A stretch of 52,714 bases of DNA from JAGVYE01 sp964502785 (GTDB taxonomy: Archaea; Nanobdellota; Nanobdellia; Woesearchaeales; GW2011-AR9), in contig CAZCXW010000002.1 of assembly GCA_964502785.1 (NCBI GenBank), positions 1 through 52,714 on the forward strand, written 5' to 3'. Within the stretch, counting starts at the first letter, position 1. Each line of letters begins with the position of its first letter. A model generated the notes under the pieces. The model was not told the origin of the DNA. It saw only the letters and a program-made list of their open reading frames with translations, and did no database searches. Both the position numbers and the translations under genes were made by a program. Positions 5,932 through 13,674 of this stretch are shown in pieces.

Positions 5932-7302
5932 ATGCTTGATAAAGGAACATGCCTGCGCTTCTATAAACGCCGTGACATTCAGGAAGCATTGGTCGCCCAC
6001 AGCTCAGATAAAGAAGTCGGAATGCGCTTTGGCGAAAGTTTCGGCAAAAGACCGGACATTCTGAACTATCCGCGAGATGTTTTGGAGTTAGCGCTGAAAG
6101 GCGTCACTTCTTTCCATGCCAGCGAAGAATTATGGTCAAATCCCCTTTCCCTCGACTCTAATGTGAGTAAAAAAGAACTCGACGAACTGCGCAAAGGCTG
6201 GGATTTGGTTCTGGACATAGACTGCGCGTTTATCGAATACAGCAAAATTTGCGCCGACCTCATCGTTGAATTTTTAGAATATTGCGAAGTGAAAGATTTT
6301 TCAGTCAAATTTTCCGGCAATAAAGGTTTTCATATCGGCATCCCTTTTGAAGCTTTCCCAAAACAAGTCGGAGAATTGCCGACAAAACTATTGTTTCCGG
6401 AAGCACCGCGGAAAATTGCGTTCTACGTGAAAGAAAACATCAAAGAAGAATTAAGCAAAAGAATTCTGGAGCTGGAAAAAGGCGATTTTCTAACTATAAA
6501 AGAAAAGGTCAATTTACCTCAGGAAGATATCATTCGCTATGAAATCTCGCCATTAGGCGATTCCATCCCAAAATTAAACATTGACAAATTTCTGGAAATT
6601 GATACCGTTCTCCTTTCCTCACGGCATTTGTATCGGATGCCTTACAGTCTGCATGAAAAGTCGGGATTAGCAAGCCTTCCTATTGATCCGCACAAAATTC
6701 TGGACTTCAAAAAGGAGACGGCTAAACCAGAAGCAATTTTATCGCCGATATTTGTTTTTCTTAATCGTCATGCGACAGGGGAAAGCGCGAGGCGTTTGCT
6801 GCTGCAAGCACTAGACTTTAAAATTAAAGAAGAGATCGAACGCGAGGAAACGCTTCCCAAGAAATTTGAAGAAATGCCTCTCAATTCTCCCATTCCTCAA
6901 AACTTTTTTCCGCCATGCATGATAAAAATGTTAGGGGGGATGGAAGATGGAAAGAAAAGAGCAGTATTTTGCTTGATGAATTATCTTGGAAAAATCGGCT
7001 GGAACAAAAATGAAATTGAAACCTTCCTTAAAAAATGGAATCTGGAAAAAAATCGGGAGCCTCTGCGGGAAGTGTATATCAAAGGACAGCTGACAAATTT
7101 CAAACCCGGAGAAAGACTGCCGCCTAATTGCGATCACGAAGCATATTATAAAACCCTCGGCGTGTCCTGTAATGCTCCCTGGTGCAGACGATTAAAGAAT
7201 CCTGTAAATTATACCCTCAGCAAATGGCGCCGTTATCTGCATGAAAAAGAAGAAGGAAAGTTTGAAGAGAAAGAGAAGAAAAGTGATTCATCCAAAAATT
7301 AA
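5932..7302 (+). CDS. priS: Single-chain archaeal primase, PriS fused to PriL Fe-S domain
   Basis: A 456-residue replicative primase. Residues 1 to about 300 form the PriS catalytic core: the metal-binding DIDC at 95-98, the SGNKGFHIGIP motif (128-138), and SSRHLYRMPYSLHEKSGL (229-246). Residues from about 318 match the PriL C-terminal iron-sulphur domain: NFFPPC (C329), C400 before DHEAYYKTLG, C413 and C418, then LKNPVNY. Four cysteines are placed to bind a [4Fe-4S] cluster. Normally PriS and PriL are separate; Nanoarchaeum equitans has a comparable fusion, so this fits a reduced DPANN lineage. The tail is lysine/glutamate-rich. It starts 23 nt after folK. Confidence 0.9.
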   Translation: MLDKGTCLRFYKRRDIQEALVAHSSDKEVGMRFGESFGKRPDILNYPRDVLELALKGVTSFHASEELWSNPLSLDSNVSKKELDELRKGWDLVLDIDCAFIEYSKICADLIVEFLEYCEVKDFSVKFSGNKGFHIGIPFEAFPKQVGELPTKLLFPEAPRKIAFYVKENIKEELSKRILELEKGDFLTIKEKVNLPQEDIIRYEISPLGDSIPKLNIDKFLEIDTVLLSSRHLYRMPYSLHEKSGLASLPIDPHKILDFKKETAKPEAILSPIFVFLNRHATGESARRLLLQALDFKIKEEIEREETLPKKFEEMPLNSPIPQNFFPPCMIKMLGGMEDGKKRAVFCLMNYLGKIGWNKNEIETFLKKWNLEKNREPLREVYIKGQLTNFKPGERLPPNCDHEAYYKTLGVSCNAPWCRRLKNPVNYTLSKWRRYLHEKEEGKFEEKEKKSDSSKN

Positions 7303-7384
7303 CTCATCAAAACAGCCATGATTAAAAAAAGATTAACTACTATAAAAATTATGTGAATTTGATGCCTACAGAACTTGTATACAA

Positions 7385-8455
7385 TTAAATCCCATAAAAT
7401 GTTTTGGCTTCTGCTAAACCATCTAAGCCTAAATTATCAGGACACAACTTTAACACTGTTTCAAATGTTTTCTTTTTCGTTTGCTTATCATTCTCAAGCA
7501 GTTGTGGGAATGCTCCCAGGAATGAAGATAAATAATCTATTCCTTCTTGAATTTTTCCTAAAGCCAAATACGCATGAGCGCTATCTAAATAAAGAGGCAC
7601 CTGATTTCGCGCTGTGGTGTCAGAGAATATTTCTGCCTGAGCAATATCAACAAGAGCACTCTCGTATTGCCCCATTTTAATTTGAGTTTCTCCTCTGGTG
7701 ATGTAGGCATTGTACTGCTTTTGCATATCTCCTCCCTGATTTGCTAATGCGATTGCCTCCGTCTGCAATTGAAATGCTTTGGGAAGATACGACGGATTAT
7801 CGGAATTCTTAAGTGCCGTGCCTAGCAATTCTTTGACATTTCCTAACGCTTCTTTAACTGTTTTATCTTCAGGCGTTTTCGCAGAGAGATCTTCTAATAA
7901 AGCGAGTGAATTTTCCAGCGGAGCAATAGCTTTATCGTTATCTTCTTTTTGCAAATACACCAATCCTTTTTGTTTGTATAATCGAGAAACCATAAAATTA
8001 AATCCTTCGACTGTCCTTTCACTCATTTCTGTCTTATCATAAAGATGGTCAAGACCTTTTTCAATTGCTTCCAACGCCAAATCTCGGTGCCCTTGCCGGC
8101 GGTAATTATCAGCAATATTATGCCTCGCTTCCGCAGCGAGAATTCTATATTTGACTGCGGTAGAATATTCTCCCGAATTTCCCAACCTACTGGCAGTTAA
8201 TGCACTCAAGTCCTCAGCCATCAGAAAATCGCCAAGGCCAGCGGCAAAGTCAGCAGAATGAGGATCTTTTCCCGTTACTCCCAGCATCGTATAAGAAATA
8301 CCACGTGAATTAAGTGCTGAAATAGAAGCAACTGAAGAAGCTGCATCTCCAAGGCGTGATTGAGCTAAAGCAGCAGAAAATTTCCCGATTGCTTCCTGAT
8401 GTTTTCGTTGTCCGGCTAAAACTTTCCCTTCTGCAATCAATTCATCAATTGTCAT
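7385..8455 (-). CDS. TPR-repeat cytoplasmic protein
   Basis: A 356-residue soluble helical protein built of tetratricopeptide-like repeats. Units are visible at IDELIAEGKVLAGQRKHQEA, in a helix pair ending in ALEAIEKGLDHLY, at GLVYLQKEDNDKAIAPLENS, at YNAYITRGETQIKMGQYESA and at YLDSAHAYLALGKIQEGIDY. Such proteins are scaffolds; the partner is unknown. I start at the ATG at 8455, which has a strong purine-rich Shine-Dalgarno (GGGAGGGAG) 6 nt upstream. A TTG at 8491 would add 12 residues and is less likely. It is divergent from the MFS gene and shares its AT-rich promoter region. Confidence 0.8.
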   Translation of the reverse strand: MTIDELIAEGKVLAGQRKHQEAIGKFSAALAQSRLGDAASSVASISALNSRGISYTMLGVTGKDPHSADFAAGLGDFLMAEDLSALTASRLGNSGEYSTAVKYRILAAEARHNIADNYRRQGHRDLALEAIEKGLDHLYDKTEMSERTVEGFNFMVSRLYKQKGLVYLQKEDNDKAIAPLENSLALLEDLSAKTPEDKTVKEALGNVKELLGTALKNSDNPSYLPKAFQLQTEAIALANQGGDMQKQYNAYITRGETQIKMGQYESALVDIAQAEIFSDTTARNQVPLYLDSAHAYLALGKIQEGIDYLSSFLGAFPQLLENDKQTKKKTFETVLKLCPDNLGLDGLAEAKTFYGI

Positions 8456-8499
8456 AAATATCTCCCTCCCAAAGTATAATGACTTCTTCAAGAAGAAAC

Positions 8500-8511
8500 C
8501 TATTTAAAAAG
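8500..8511. promoter_or_regulatory. TATA element between divergent TPR and MFS genes
   Basis: ctatttaaaaag is centred about 26 nt upstream of the ATG at 8530 (plus strand). Read on the minus strand the same bases are TATA-like and lie about 50 nt before the TPR gene start, which has a Shine-Dalgarno. One element may serve both directions. Confidence 0.5.
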
Positions 8512-8529
8512 GATGTGAATCATAGTTAT

Positions 8530-9699
8530 ATGCCGCTTGGAAATCCCGACAAGAACAAGAAGGAAATCTCTTACAGTAACAATAAAGAAATGAATTTGTT
8601 TTATATTTCCGCAGGAATTACCGCCTTCGCCGAGAGCTTAATGACTTTGTTTGTGCCAATTTATTTTTATAAACTAGGATTCAGTGTCAGTTTAATCTTA
8701 TTCTACTATTTTCTCGCAGCAACAGCCGTGATTATTTTTGCTTTTCCTGCCGCCAAAATCATCTCCAGAATCGGCGTAAAGAAAGCCATTCTTCTTTCCA
8801 CTCCTTTTGCCATTGTTTATTATTTAGGATTGCGCCAGATTCCAGCAATTCATTTATTTTTTTACATTCTTCCGTTTCTCCTTTCTTTCAGCCGCGTCGT
8901 ATACAACACCAGCTTTCATCTTTACTTTGCGGTTAATTCACAGCCGCAGCAAAGAGGAAGGGAACTTTCATTGCTGCGCGGAGCAATGGCGATCGGCAGT
9001 GTCTTAGGACCATTATTAGGAGGCATCATCTCGGCTTTTTGGGGATTTTTTACATTATATTCCCTAGGAGCTGTGATCCTGATTCTTGCCGCCGTGCCGC
9101 TCTTTTTTGCCGGAGAAAAAAAGAATATTCTTTCATTCATGATGACAGATCTCTGGAAAAATATCGCCACCAAAAATTATGGCAATTTCCTGAGCTTCAG
9201 CAGTTATGCCATTGAAACAACCATTGATGTCGTGCTCTGGCCGATTTTTTTAACTATCATTTTGCTCACAACGGTAAAAACAGGATTTGTCGTCGCTCTT
9301 TCTCTCTTTTTATCGCTGATGGTATTTTATGTCATCGGAAAGGTAACTGATTCATATGACAAAACAAAATTACTGTCATTCACAACTTTCCTTTATTTTG
9401 CCGCCTGGCTGGGAAGAATTTTCGCAACCACCGGAACAAGAATTGTGATTATTGACTGGTACAAACATGTAGCCCAAAAATTACTTCATATTCCTTGGGA
9501 GACACGCACCTTTGATTTAGCCATACGACAAGGATATTTCACTTTTCTTGTCCAAAGAGAAATAATCTTTAATCTGGCGCGGTTAATCGCTATACCGATT
9601 CTGATGATAATCTTTTATTTCAATGTTTATCCTTTTATCATCAGTTTCGGCCTTGCCGCCGTCGTAAGCTTAGGATATATACTGCTGGAGAAGGGATAG
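8530..9699 (+). CDS. MFS-type transporter
   Basis: A 389-residue integral membrane protein with about 11-12 hydrophobic segments. These begin at FYISAGITAFAESLMTLFVP, continue through GSVLGPLLGGIISAFWGFF (the conserved G-x-x-x-G-P-x-x-G motif of helix 5 in major facilitator proteins), and end IISFGLAAVVSLGYILL. A short motif-A-like loop GKVTDSYDK follows helix 8. The substrate cannot be inferred. I use the ATG at 8530 because it sits 26 nt from the TATA element; the ORF also has an ATG at 8479, but that would make the promoter lie inside the gene. A (GAA)n tract follows the gene. Confidence 0.8.
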   Translation: MPLGNPDKNKKEISYSNNKEMNLFYISAGITAFAESLMTLFVPIYFYKLGFSVSLILFYYFLAATAVIIFAFPAAKIISRIGVKKAILLSTPFAIVYYLGLRQIPAIHLFFYILPFLLSFSRVVYNTSFHLYFAVNSQPQQRGRELSLLRGAMAIGSVLGPLLGGIISAFWGFFTLYSLGAVILILAAVPLFFAGEKKNILSFMMTDLWKNIATKNYGNFLSFSSYAIETTIDVVLWPIFLTIILLTTVKTGFVVALSLFLSLMVFYVIGKVTDSYDKTKLLSFTTFLYFAAWLGRIFATTGTRIVIIDWYKHVAQKLLHIPWETRTFDLAIRQGYFTFLVQREIIFNLARLIAIPILMIIFYFNVYPFIISFGLAAVVSLGYILLEKG

Positions 9700-9728
9700 A
9701 GTATTCGATGAGGATAAAAACGATTTAA

Positions 9729-9750
9729 AGAAGAAGAAGAAGAAGAAGAA
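9729..9750. repeat. (GAA)7 microsatellite
   Basis: About seven consecutive GAA units lie in the 3' flank of the MFS gene. They may vary in length between strains. No gene function is implied. Confidence 0.7.
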
Positions 9751-9803
9751 TTTCCAAAGAAAAAAATGAAACATTTGGCCATTTTTCGCTCACTCACCAA
9801 AAC

Positions 9804-9813
9804 CTTTATAAAT
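9804..9813 (+). promoter_or_regulatory. TATA box of the ribosomal/RNA polymerase operon
   Basis: ctttataaat predicts transcription starting near 9832-9836. Since uS13 starts at 9895, the transcript has a leader of about 60 nt, unlike most genes here. Confidence 0.65.
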
Positions 9814-9835
9814 AAGCCTTCTCCCAAATGAGAAA

Positions 9836-9894
9836 AGTCCGAGTTCACGCGCATAGGACTGACAAGTGAATTCTCGGCAGTGTGCATTTTCAAC
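9836..9894 (+). promoter_or_regulatory. Structured leader of the rps13 operon (candidate autoregulatory RNA)
   Basis: The leader folds as a 10-bp stem: CCGAG-TTCAC (9839-9848) pairs with GTGAA-TT-CTCGG (9866-9877), with two bulged T. Its loop contains GGACT (9856-9860), complementary to AGTCC (9836-9840) just 5' of the stem, so an H-type pseudoknot or a switch between two pairings is possible. No Shine-Dalgarno precedes the uS13 ATG. The bacterial alpha operon (S13-S11-S4-RpoA) is controlled by S4 binding a leader pseudoknot; an analogous control here is inference. Confidence 0.5.
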
Positions 9895-10437
9895 ATGGTT
9901 CAACAAGAAACAAAAATCGATTTTAAGCATATCGTAAGGATTGCCAATGTAGATATTCCTGGAGAGGAACCGATCCGTTTTGCGTTAACCAGGATTAAAG
10001 GCATTGGTGTTAACTTTGCTGATGCCGTCTGCGCCGTTGCCAACATCAGCAAGACAACAAAGACAGGAAATTTATCCGATACAGAAATTCAACGTTTAAA
10101 TTTAGCGGTAGCCGAGCCGGCGAAAGCAGGCATACCTTCTTGGATGTTTAATAGAAAAAAAGATTACGAAACCGGAGAAGACAAGCATCTGCTAACGGGA
10201 ACTCTTCACTTTGTTCAAGAAAACGATCTTAAAAGGCTGAAAAAAGTAAGAACATTACGCGGTTTCAGACATCAGCACGGCTTGCCTGTCCGTGGACAGC
10301 GTACCCGCTCTAACTTTAGAAAAGCCAAAGGAAAAGTTGTCGGCGTGTCCAAGAAAAAAGCAGAGGCTCAGAAAGGGGAGAAAGGAGCTGCTCCCGCTGC
10401 AGGAAAAAAGGAAGATAAGAAAGGAGATAAGAAATAG
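9895..10437 (+). CDS. rps13: 30S ribosomal protein uS13
   Basis: A 180-residue protein of the small-subunit head. Clear family blocks are HIVRIANVDIPGEEPIRFAL, the helix-turn region IKGIGVNFADAVC, WMFNRKKDYETGEDKHL (the archaeal/eukaryotic insertion) and the C-terminal VRTLRGFRHQHGLPVRGQRT followed by basic RSNFRK. The tail after about residue 145 is a low-complexity Lys/Ala/Gly extension. I use the ATG at 9895; an in-frame GTG at 9880 lies inside the leader hairpin region. First gene of the operon; uS4 follows after 2 nt. Confidence 0.97.
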   Translation: MVQQETKIDFKHIVRIANVDIPGEEPIRFALTRIKGIGVNFADAVCAVANISKTTKTGNLSDTEIQRLNLAVAEPAKAGIPSWMFNRKKDYETGEDKHLLTGTLHFVQENDLKRLKKVRTLRGFRHQHGLPVRGQRTRSNFRKAKGKVVGVSKKKAEAQKGEKGAAPAAGKKEDKKGDKK

Positions 10438-10439
10438 AC

Positions 10440-11078
10440 ATGGGAGATCCAAAACACTTCAAGAAGAAATATTCTACATCGCTGCACCCTTGGATACGGG
10501 GAGAAATAGAGCTCTATAAGCAATTGCGCAGTGAATTTGGGCTCAAGAATAGAAGAGAAATTCTTATTGCTGCTTCGTTTCTCAAAAAATACAAGGATCT
10601 TGCTAAAAAATTAATTGCGCAAAAAACATTCCAGGGAGAAAAAGAAAAGAAACAAATTATTAGCAAACTGCAAAAGCTGGGCCTCCTTCCGGCAAACGCC
10701 GAACCAGATAGTATCCTGGAACTCAAACTTAATGATATTTTAAATCGGCGATTGCAAAGCATGGTGTATAAAAACAATCTCGCGCGTTCCGCAAAACAAG
10801 CCCGCCAGTTTATCGTCCACCGGCATATTCAAATCAGCGGCAAAGAAGTAACCTCGCCAAATTATCTTGTTTCGATTGCTGAAGAAAGCCAGATTATGTT
10901 TAATCCTCGCTCTCAGCTTGCAGCTGAAACTCATCCCGAACGCTTGGCTCGCTCACCCCAGAAAGCAACTGAGGAAACGCCTCAAAGAGAAAAGAACACG
11001 CCAGAGAAAAATGGAAGCAAAAAAGAAAAAGAACAAAAGAAGAAAGTGAAAAACAATGAGAACAGAAGAAACAAATAA
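10440..11078 (+). CDS. rps4: 30S ribosomal protein uS4
   Basis: A 212-residue primary 16S rRNA-binding protein. It begins MGDPKHFKKKYSTSLHPW as archaeal uS4 does, with the helical region LRSEFGLKNRREIL and the S4 RNA-binding domain at about 105-165 (LNRRLQSMVYKNNLARSAKQ, then ARQFIVHRHIQISGKEVTSP). The tail is strongly Lys/Glu-rich. It overlaps uS11 by 23 nt, indicating translational coupling. In bacteria S4 represses the equivalent operon, which makes the leader upstream of interest. Confidence 0.97.
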   Translation: MGDPKHFKKKYSTSLHPWIRGEIELYKQLRSEFGLKNRREILIAASFLKKYKDLAKKLIAQKTFQGEKEKKQIISKLQKLGLLPANAEPDSILELKLNDILNRRLQSMVYKNNLARSAKQARQFIVHRHIQISGKEVTSPNYLVSIAEESQIMFNPRSQLAAETHPERLARSPQKATEETPQREKNTPEKNGSKKEKEQKKKVKNNENRRNK

Positions 11079-11508
11079 GGAAGGAGGAAAACCAGTATAT
11101 TACGATCGAAGCCAGCAGCAGCCTCTCCGTTGGGGAATTGCCCACATTTATTCAACATATAATAATACTATCGTGACCGTAACAGACATTACCGGCACGG
11201 AAACCATTGCCCGGGCGAGCGGCGGACAGATGGTAAAATCAGATCGCCTTGAAAGTTCACCCACCGCAGCCATGGGCTGCGCAAAGAAAGTAGCGGAAAT
11301 CTGCCGGGAAAAAGGAATCAGCGGACTGCACATCCGTGTAAAAGCGAAAGGCGGCCATAACGGCCCAAAAACCCCTGGCCCTGGCGCGCAGGCTGTCATT
11401 CGAACATTATCAAGAGTGGGCATAAGAATCGGTAAAATTGAAGAAGTCACACCAGAGCCACATAATGGCTGCCGGATGAAAGGTGGAAGACGAGGAAGAA
11501 GAGTATAA
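11056..11508 (+). CDS. rps11: 30S ribosomal protein uS11
   Basis: A 150-residue platform protein. Family blocks are WGIAHIYSTYNNTIVTVTD, ASGGQMVKSDR, SSPTAAMGCAKKVAE, LHIRVKAKGGHNGPKTPGPG and the C-terminal PEPHNGCRMKGGRRGRRV, which is almost invariant in uS11. The N-terminal 20 residues are a variable extension. Rpo3 follows after 2 nt. Confidence 0.98.
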   Translation: MRTEETNKEGGKPVYYDRSQQQPLRWGIAHIYSTYNNTIVTVTDITGTETIARASGGQMVKSDRLESSPTAAMGCAKKVAEICREKGISGLHIRVKAKGGHNGPKTPGPGAQAVIRTLSRVGIRIGKIEEVTPEPHNGCRMKGGRRGRRV

Positions 11509-11510
11509 AA

Positions 11511-12293
11511 ATGGCAATTAAACTTGAAAAAATCAAGGACGAGAAAAAGAAGAACAAGTTGACTTTCCTCATTAAAGGAAGCGATGAAGCTTTTGCCAAT
11601 GCGATTCGCCGCTTGATTTTAGAAGAAGTGCCAACGTTAGCTGTCGAAGATTTAGAAATTAAAGAAAATACTTCCGCCCTCTTCGATGAAATGCTGGCTC
11701 TCCGCCTTGGTCTTATCCCCATTAAAACAGATTTAAAGAGCTACCGTTTCGCAGAAAACGAAGCTGAACTTCAAGAACACAGCGCCCGCTGTACACTGCA
11801 AATAAAATTAAAAGCGTCAGGAAAAGGCTATGTTTATGCTGAACAAGCGGAAAGCGCCGACCCCAAGTGCACATTCGTATACCCAAAAATGCCGGTCGTA
11901 AAACTATTGCCAAAACAAAAAGTGGACGTAACGATGTGGGCTGTTGTAGGAAAAGGAAAAGACCATACCAAATGGACGCCAGGAGTCGCCTTTTATAAAG
12001 AAGAGCCGATACTTAAAGTAGGGAAAGTAAAAAATCCAGAAATGCTCAGCCAGCACTGCACTGACGGTGTCTTTACCATTACCGGAAGCAAAGTTCAAGT
12101 GAATGAAGATAAAATTTATGACTCTCAATTATTAGAATATTATGCTGAATTGGATGAAGGAATCACCGTAGAATATAGTGATAACATCATTTTTACCCTT
12201 GAAAGCTGGGGGCAATTGAGCTGTAAAGAAATACTTCATGAAGCAACGCAGATTCTCATTACAAAAACAGAAGAGCTGGAAAAACTCCTATGA
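11511..12293 (+). CDS. rpo3: RNA polymerase subunit Rpo3 (RpoD)
   Basis: A 260-residue subunit equivalent to bacterial alpha and eukaryotic RPB3, forming the assembly platform with Rpo10 and Rpo11. The alpha motif is present: FLIKGSDEAFANAIRRLILE, EVPTLAVEDLEI, LFDEMLALRLGLIPI (about 20-72). The middle domain keeps the fold but lacks the CxxCxxC clusters that bind [4Fe-4S] in many archaeal Rpo3 proteins. The C-terminal dimerisation segment TVEYSDNIIFTLESWGQLS is intact. Its stop overlaps the eL18 start by 4 nt (ATGA). Confidence 0.96.
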   Translation: MAIKLEKIKDEKKKNKLTFLIKGSDEAFANAIRRLILEEVPTLAVEDLEIKENTSALFDEMLALRLGLIPIKTDLKSYRFAENEAELQEHSARCTLQIKLKASGKGYVYAEQAESADPKCTFVYPKMPVVKLLPKQKVDVTMWAVVGKGKDHTKWTPGVAFYKEEPILKVGKVKNPEMLSQHCTDGVFTITGSKVQVNEDKIYDSQLLEYYAELDEGITVEYSDNIIFTLESWGQLSCKEILHEATQILITKTEELEKLL

Positions 12294-12646
12294 AACGCAC
12301 AGGCCCGACAAATTATCAATTACAGGAACTCATAAAAGTGCTAGAAAGTAAAGCCCGTCAGAGCCCGCTCTGGAAACGCGTTGTGGAAGACCTGCGCCTG
12401 CCAACGAGACAGAGAAGAACCGTAAACGTTTACAAAATTGAACAATACGCTCGAAAAGGAGAAACCGTTCTCATTCCTGGAAAAGTATTAAGCGTCGGCG
12501 ATTTGCATAAAGAAGTGTCCGTAGCCGCCTGGAATTTTTCCGCAGAAGCAAAGCGAAAAATTGAAGCAGCGAAAGGAAAAGTGCTCACGATTGCCGAATT
12601 GTTTGAAAAAAATCCCGACGGAAAAAAAGTCCGCATTTTAGGATAA
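12290..12646 (+). CDS. rpl18e: 50S ribosomal protein eL18
   Basis: A 118-residue archaeal/eukaryotic large-subunit protein (L18e, uL15-like fold). Blocks seen are KRTGPTNYQLQELIKVLES, WKRVVEDLRLPTRQRRTVNV and ETVLIPGKVLSVGDLHKEVS, followed by VAAWNFSAEAKRKIEAAKGK. Length is normal. It is translationally coupled to Rpo3 by a 4-nt overlap and followed after 1 nt by uL13, the usual archaeal order. Confidence 0.96.
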   Translation: MKRTGPTNYQLQELIKVLESKARQSPLWKRVVEDLRLPTRQRRTVNVYKIEQYARKGETVLIPGKVLSVGDLHKEVSVAAWNFSAEAKRKIEAAKGKVLTIAELFEKNPDGKKVRILG

Positions 12647-12647
12647 A

Positions 12648-13070
12648 ATGAAAATCTACAACGGAGAAAACATGATTTTAGGACGCTTAGCCGCCATTGT
12701 CGCAAAAGAAGCGCTGCTTGGCGAAGAAGTGAAAGTCGTTAACTGTGAAAAGGTAGTCATCAGTGGAAATAAAGTTACCACTGTTTTTAACGCCTGGAAA
12801 CGGCGGCAGAGAAAAGGCTACCCTCCCAAAAGTCAAAAATTATCGCGCCTTCCTGATCGCTTTGTGCGCCGCGCCATTAGAGGCATGCTTCCCTGGAAAG
12901 TAGCGCGGGGGAAAGAAGCATTCAGAAGAATTATGTGTTATAAAGGAATTCCTGGAGAACTGGCCGGAAACGAATTTATAATCGTACAAAAAGCTTCAGT
13001 GAATAAATTGCCTACGTTAAAATTTATCACAATAGGAGAAATATGCAGACAAATCGGAGGCAAAGCATGA
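12648..13070 (+). CDS. rpl13: 50S ribosomal protein uL13
   Basis: A 140-residue large-subunit protein. Family features are LGRLAAIVAKEALLGEEVKV, VNCEKVVISGNK, and the central RRAIRGMLPWKVARGKEAFR followed by the YKGIP segment typical of archaeal uL13. The stop overlaps the uS9 start codon (ATGA), so the two are coupled. Confidence 0.96.
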   Translation: MKIYNGENMILGRLAAIVAKEALLGEEVKVVNCEKVVISGNKVTTVFNAWKRRQRKGYPPKSQKLSRLPDRFVRRAIRGMLPWKVARGKEAFRRIMCYKGIPGELAGNEFIIVQKASVNKLPTLKFITIGEICRQIGGKA

Positions 13071-13459
13071 AAATTATTCACAGTCAAGGAAAACGAAAAC
13101 GCGCTATTGCCAGAGCGACGCTGCGTGCGGGCAAAGGCAAGGTTAAAATTAATGGTCAATTTTTAAATGTGTATGCTGATCCAAGATCACAATTAAGAAT
13201 TAAAGAACCCCTCCTCCTCGCTGCTGAAGCGGCCAAGAATGTGGACTTTGACATTAAAGTTATCGGTGGGGGGATCCAAGGGCAGGCTGATGCCATCCGC
13301 CTCGCCATCGCCAGAGCGCTTGTGCAACAGGATAACAATTTAAAAAAAGTCTTTGATGAATACGATCGATTGCTGCTCGTAGCAGACGTGCGAAGGAAAG
13401 AAACAAGAAAACCTAACGACAGCAAGGCCAGAGCCAAGAGACAGAAATCATATAGGTGA
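13067..13459 (+). CDS. rps9: 30S ribosomal protein uS9
   Basis: A 130-residue small-subunit protein. It begins MKIIHSQGKRKRAIARATLR and has GKGKVKINGQ, the central GGGIQGQADAIRLAIARAL, DRRKETRKP-type sequence near the end and the invariant KRQKSYR tail that reaches the P-site tRNA. I choose the ATG at 13067 because GGAGG lies 6 nt upstream and it gives the normal N-terminus; an ATG at 13043 lies inside uL13. Confidence 0.97.
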   Translation: MKIIHSQGKRKRAIARATLRAGKGKVKINGQFLNVYADPRSQLRIKEPLLLAAEAAKNVDFDIKVIGGGIQGQADAIRLAIARALVQQDNNLKKVFDEYDRLLLVADVRRKETRKPNDSKARAKRQKSYR

Positions 13460-13468
13460 AACTGAAAC

Positions 13469-13666
13469 ATGATCATCCCCATTCGTTGTTTTTCCTGCGG
13501 CAAGCCCGTGGGCCATCTCTGGGAAGAATATAACGAACGCCGAGAGAAAGGTGAAAACCTCAAGAAAGTATTGGATAGTTTAGGCCTAGAAAGATACTGC
13601 TGCCGCGGATTGTTCTTGGGGCATTTAGAATTAATTGATGTTGCAGGGGAATTTAAGAAAGGGTAA
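13469..13666 (+). CDS. rpo10: RNA polymerase subunit Rpo10 (RpoN)
   Basis: A 65-residue zinc-binding subunit. It has the CFSCG motif (C7, C10) and RYCCR (C44, C45) that together bind zinc, and the family opening MIIPIRCFSCGKPVGHLWEE. It joins Rpo3/Rpo11 in the assembly platform. It is the last gene of the operon; eight bases after its stop the giant gene ends on the opposite strand, so the two transcripts converge with no spacer for a conventional terminator. Confidence 0.97.
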   Translation: MIIPIRCFSCGKPVGHLWEEYNERREKGENLKKVLDSLGLERYCCRGLFLGHLELIDVAGEFKKG

Positions 13667-13674
13667 GTGTTCTT

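Noticed and set aside
9727..9895. tRNA gene in the uS13 leader
   Set aside because: A GTTCA-like box is present but there is no cloverleaf, acceptor stem or anticodon arm; the region fits an mRNA leader.
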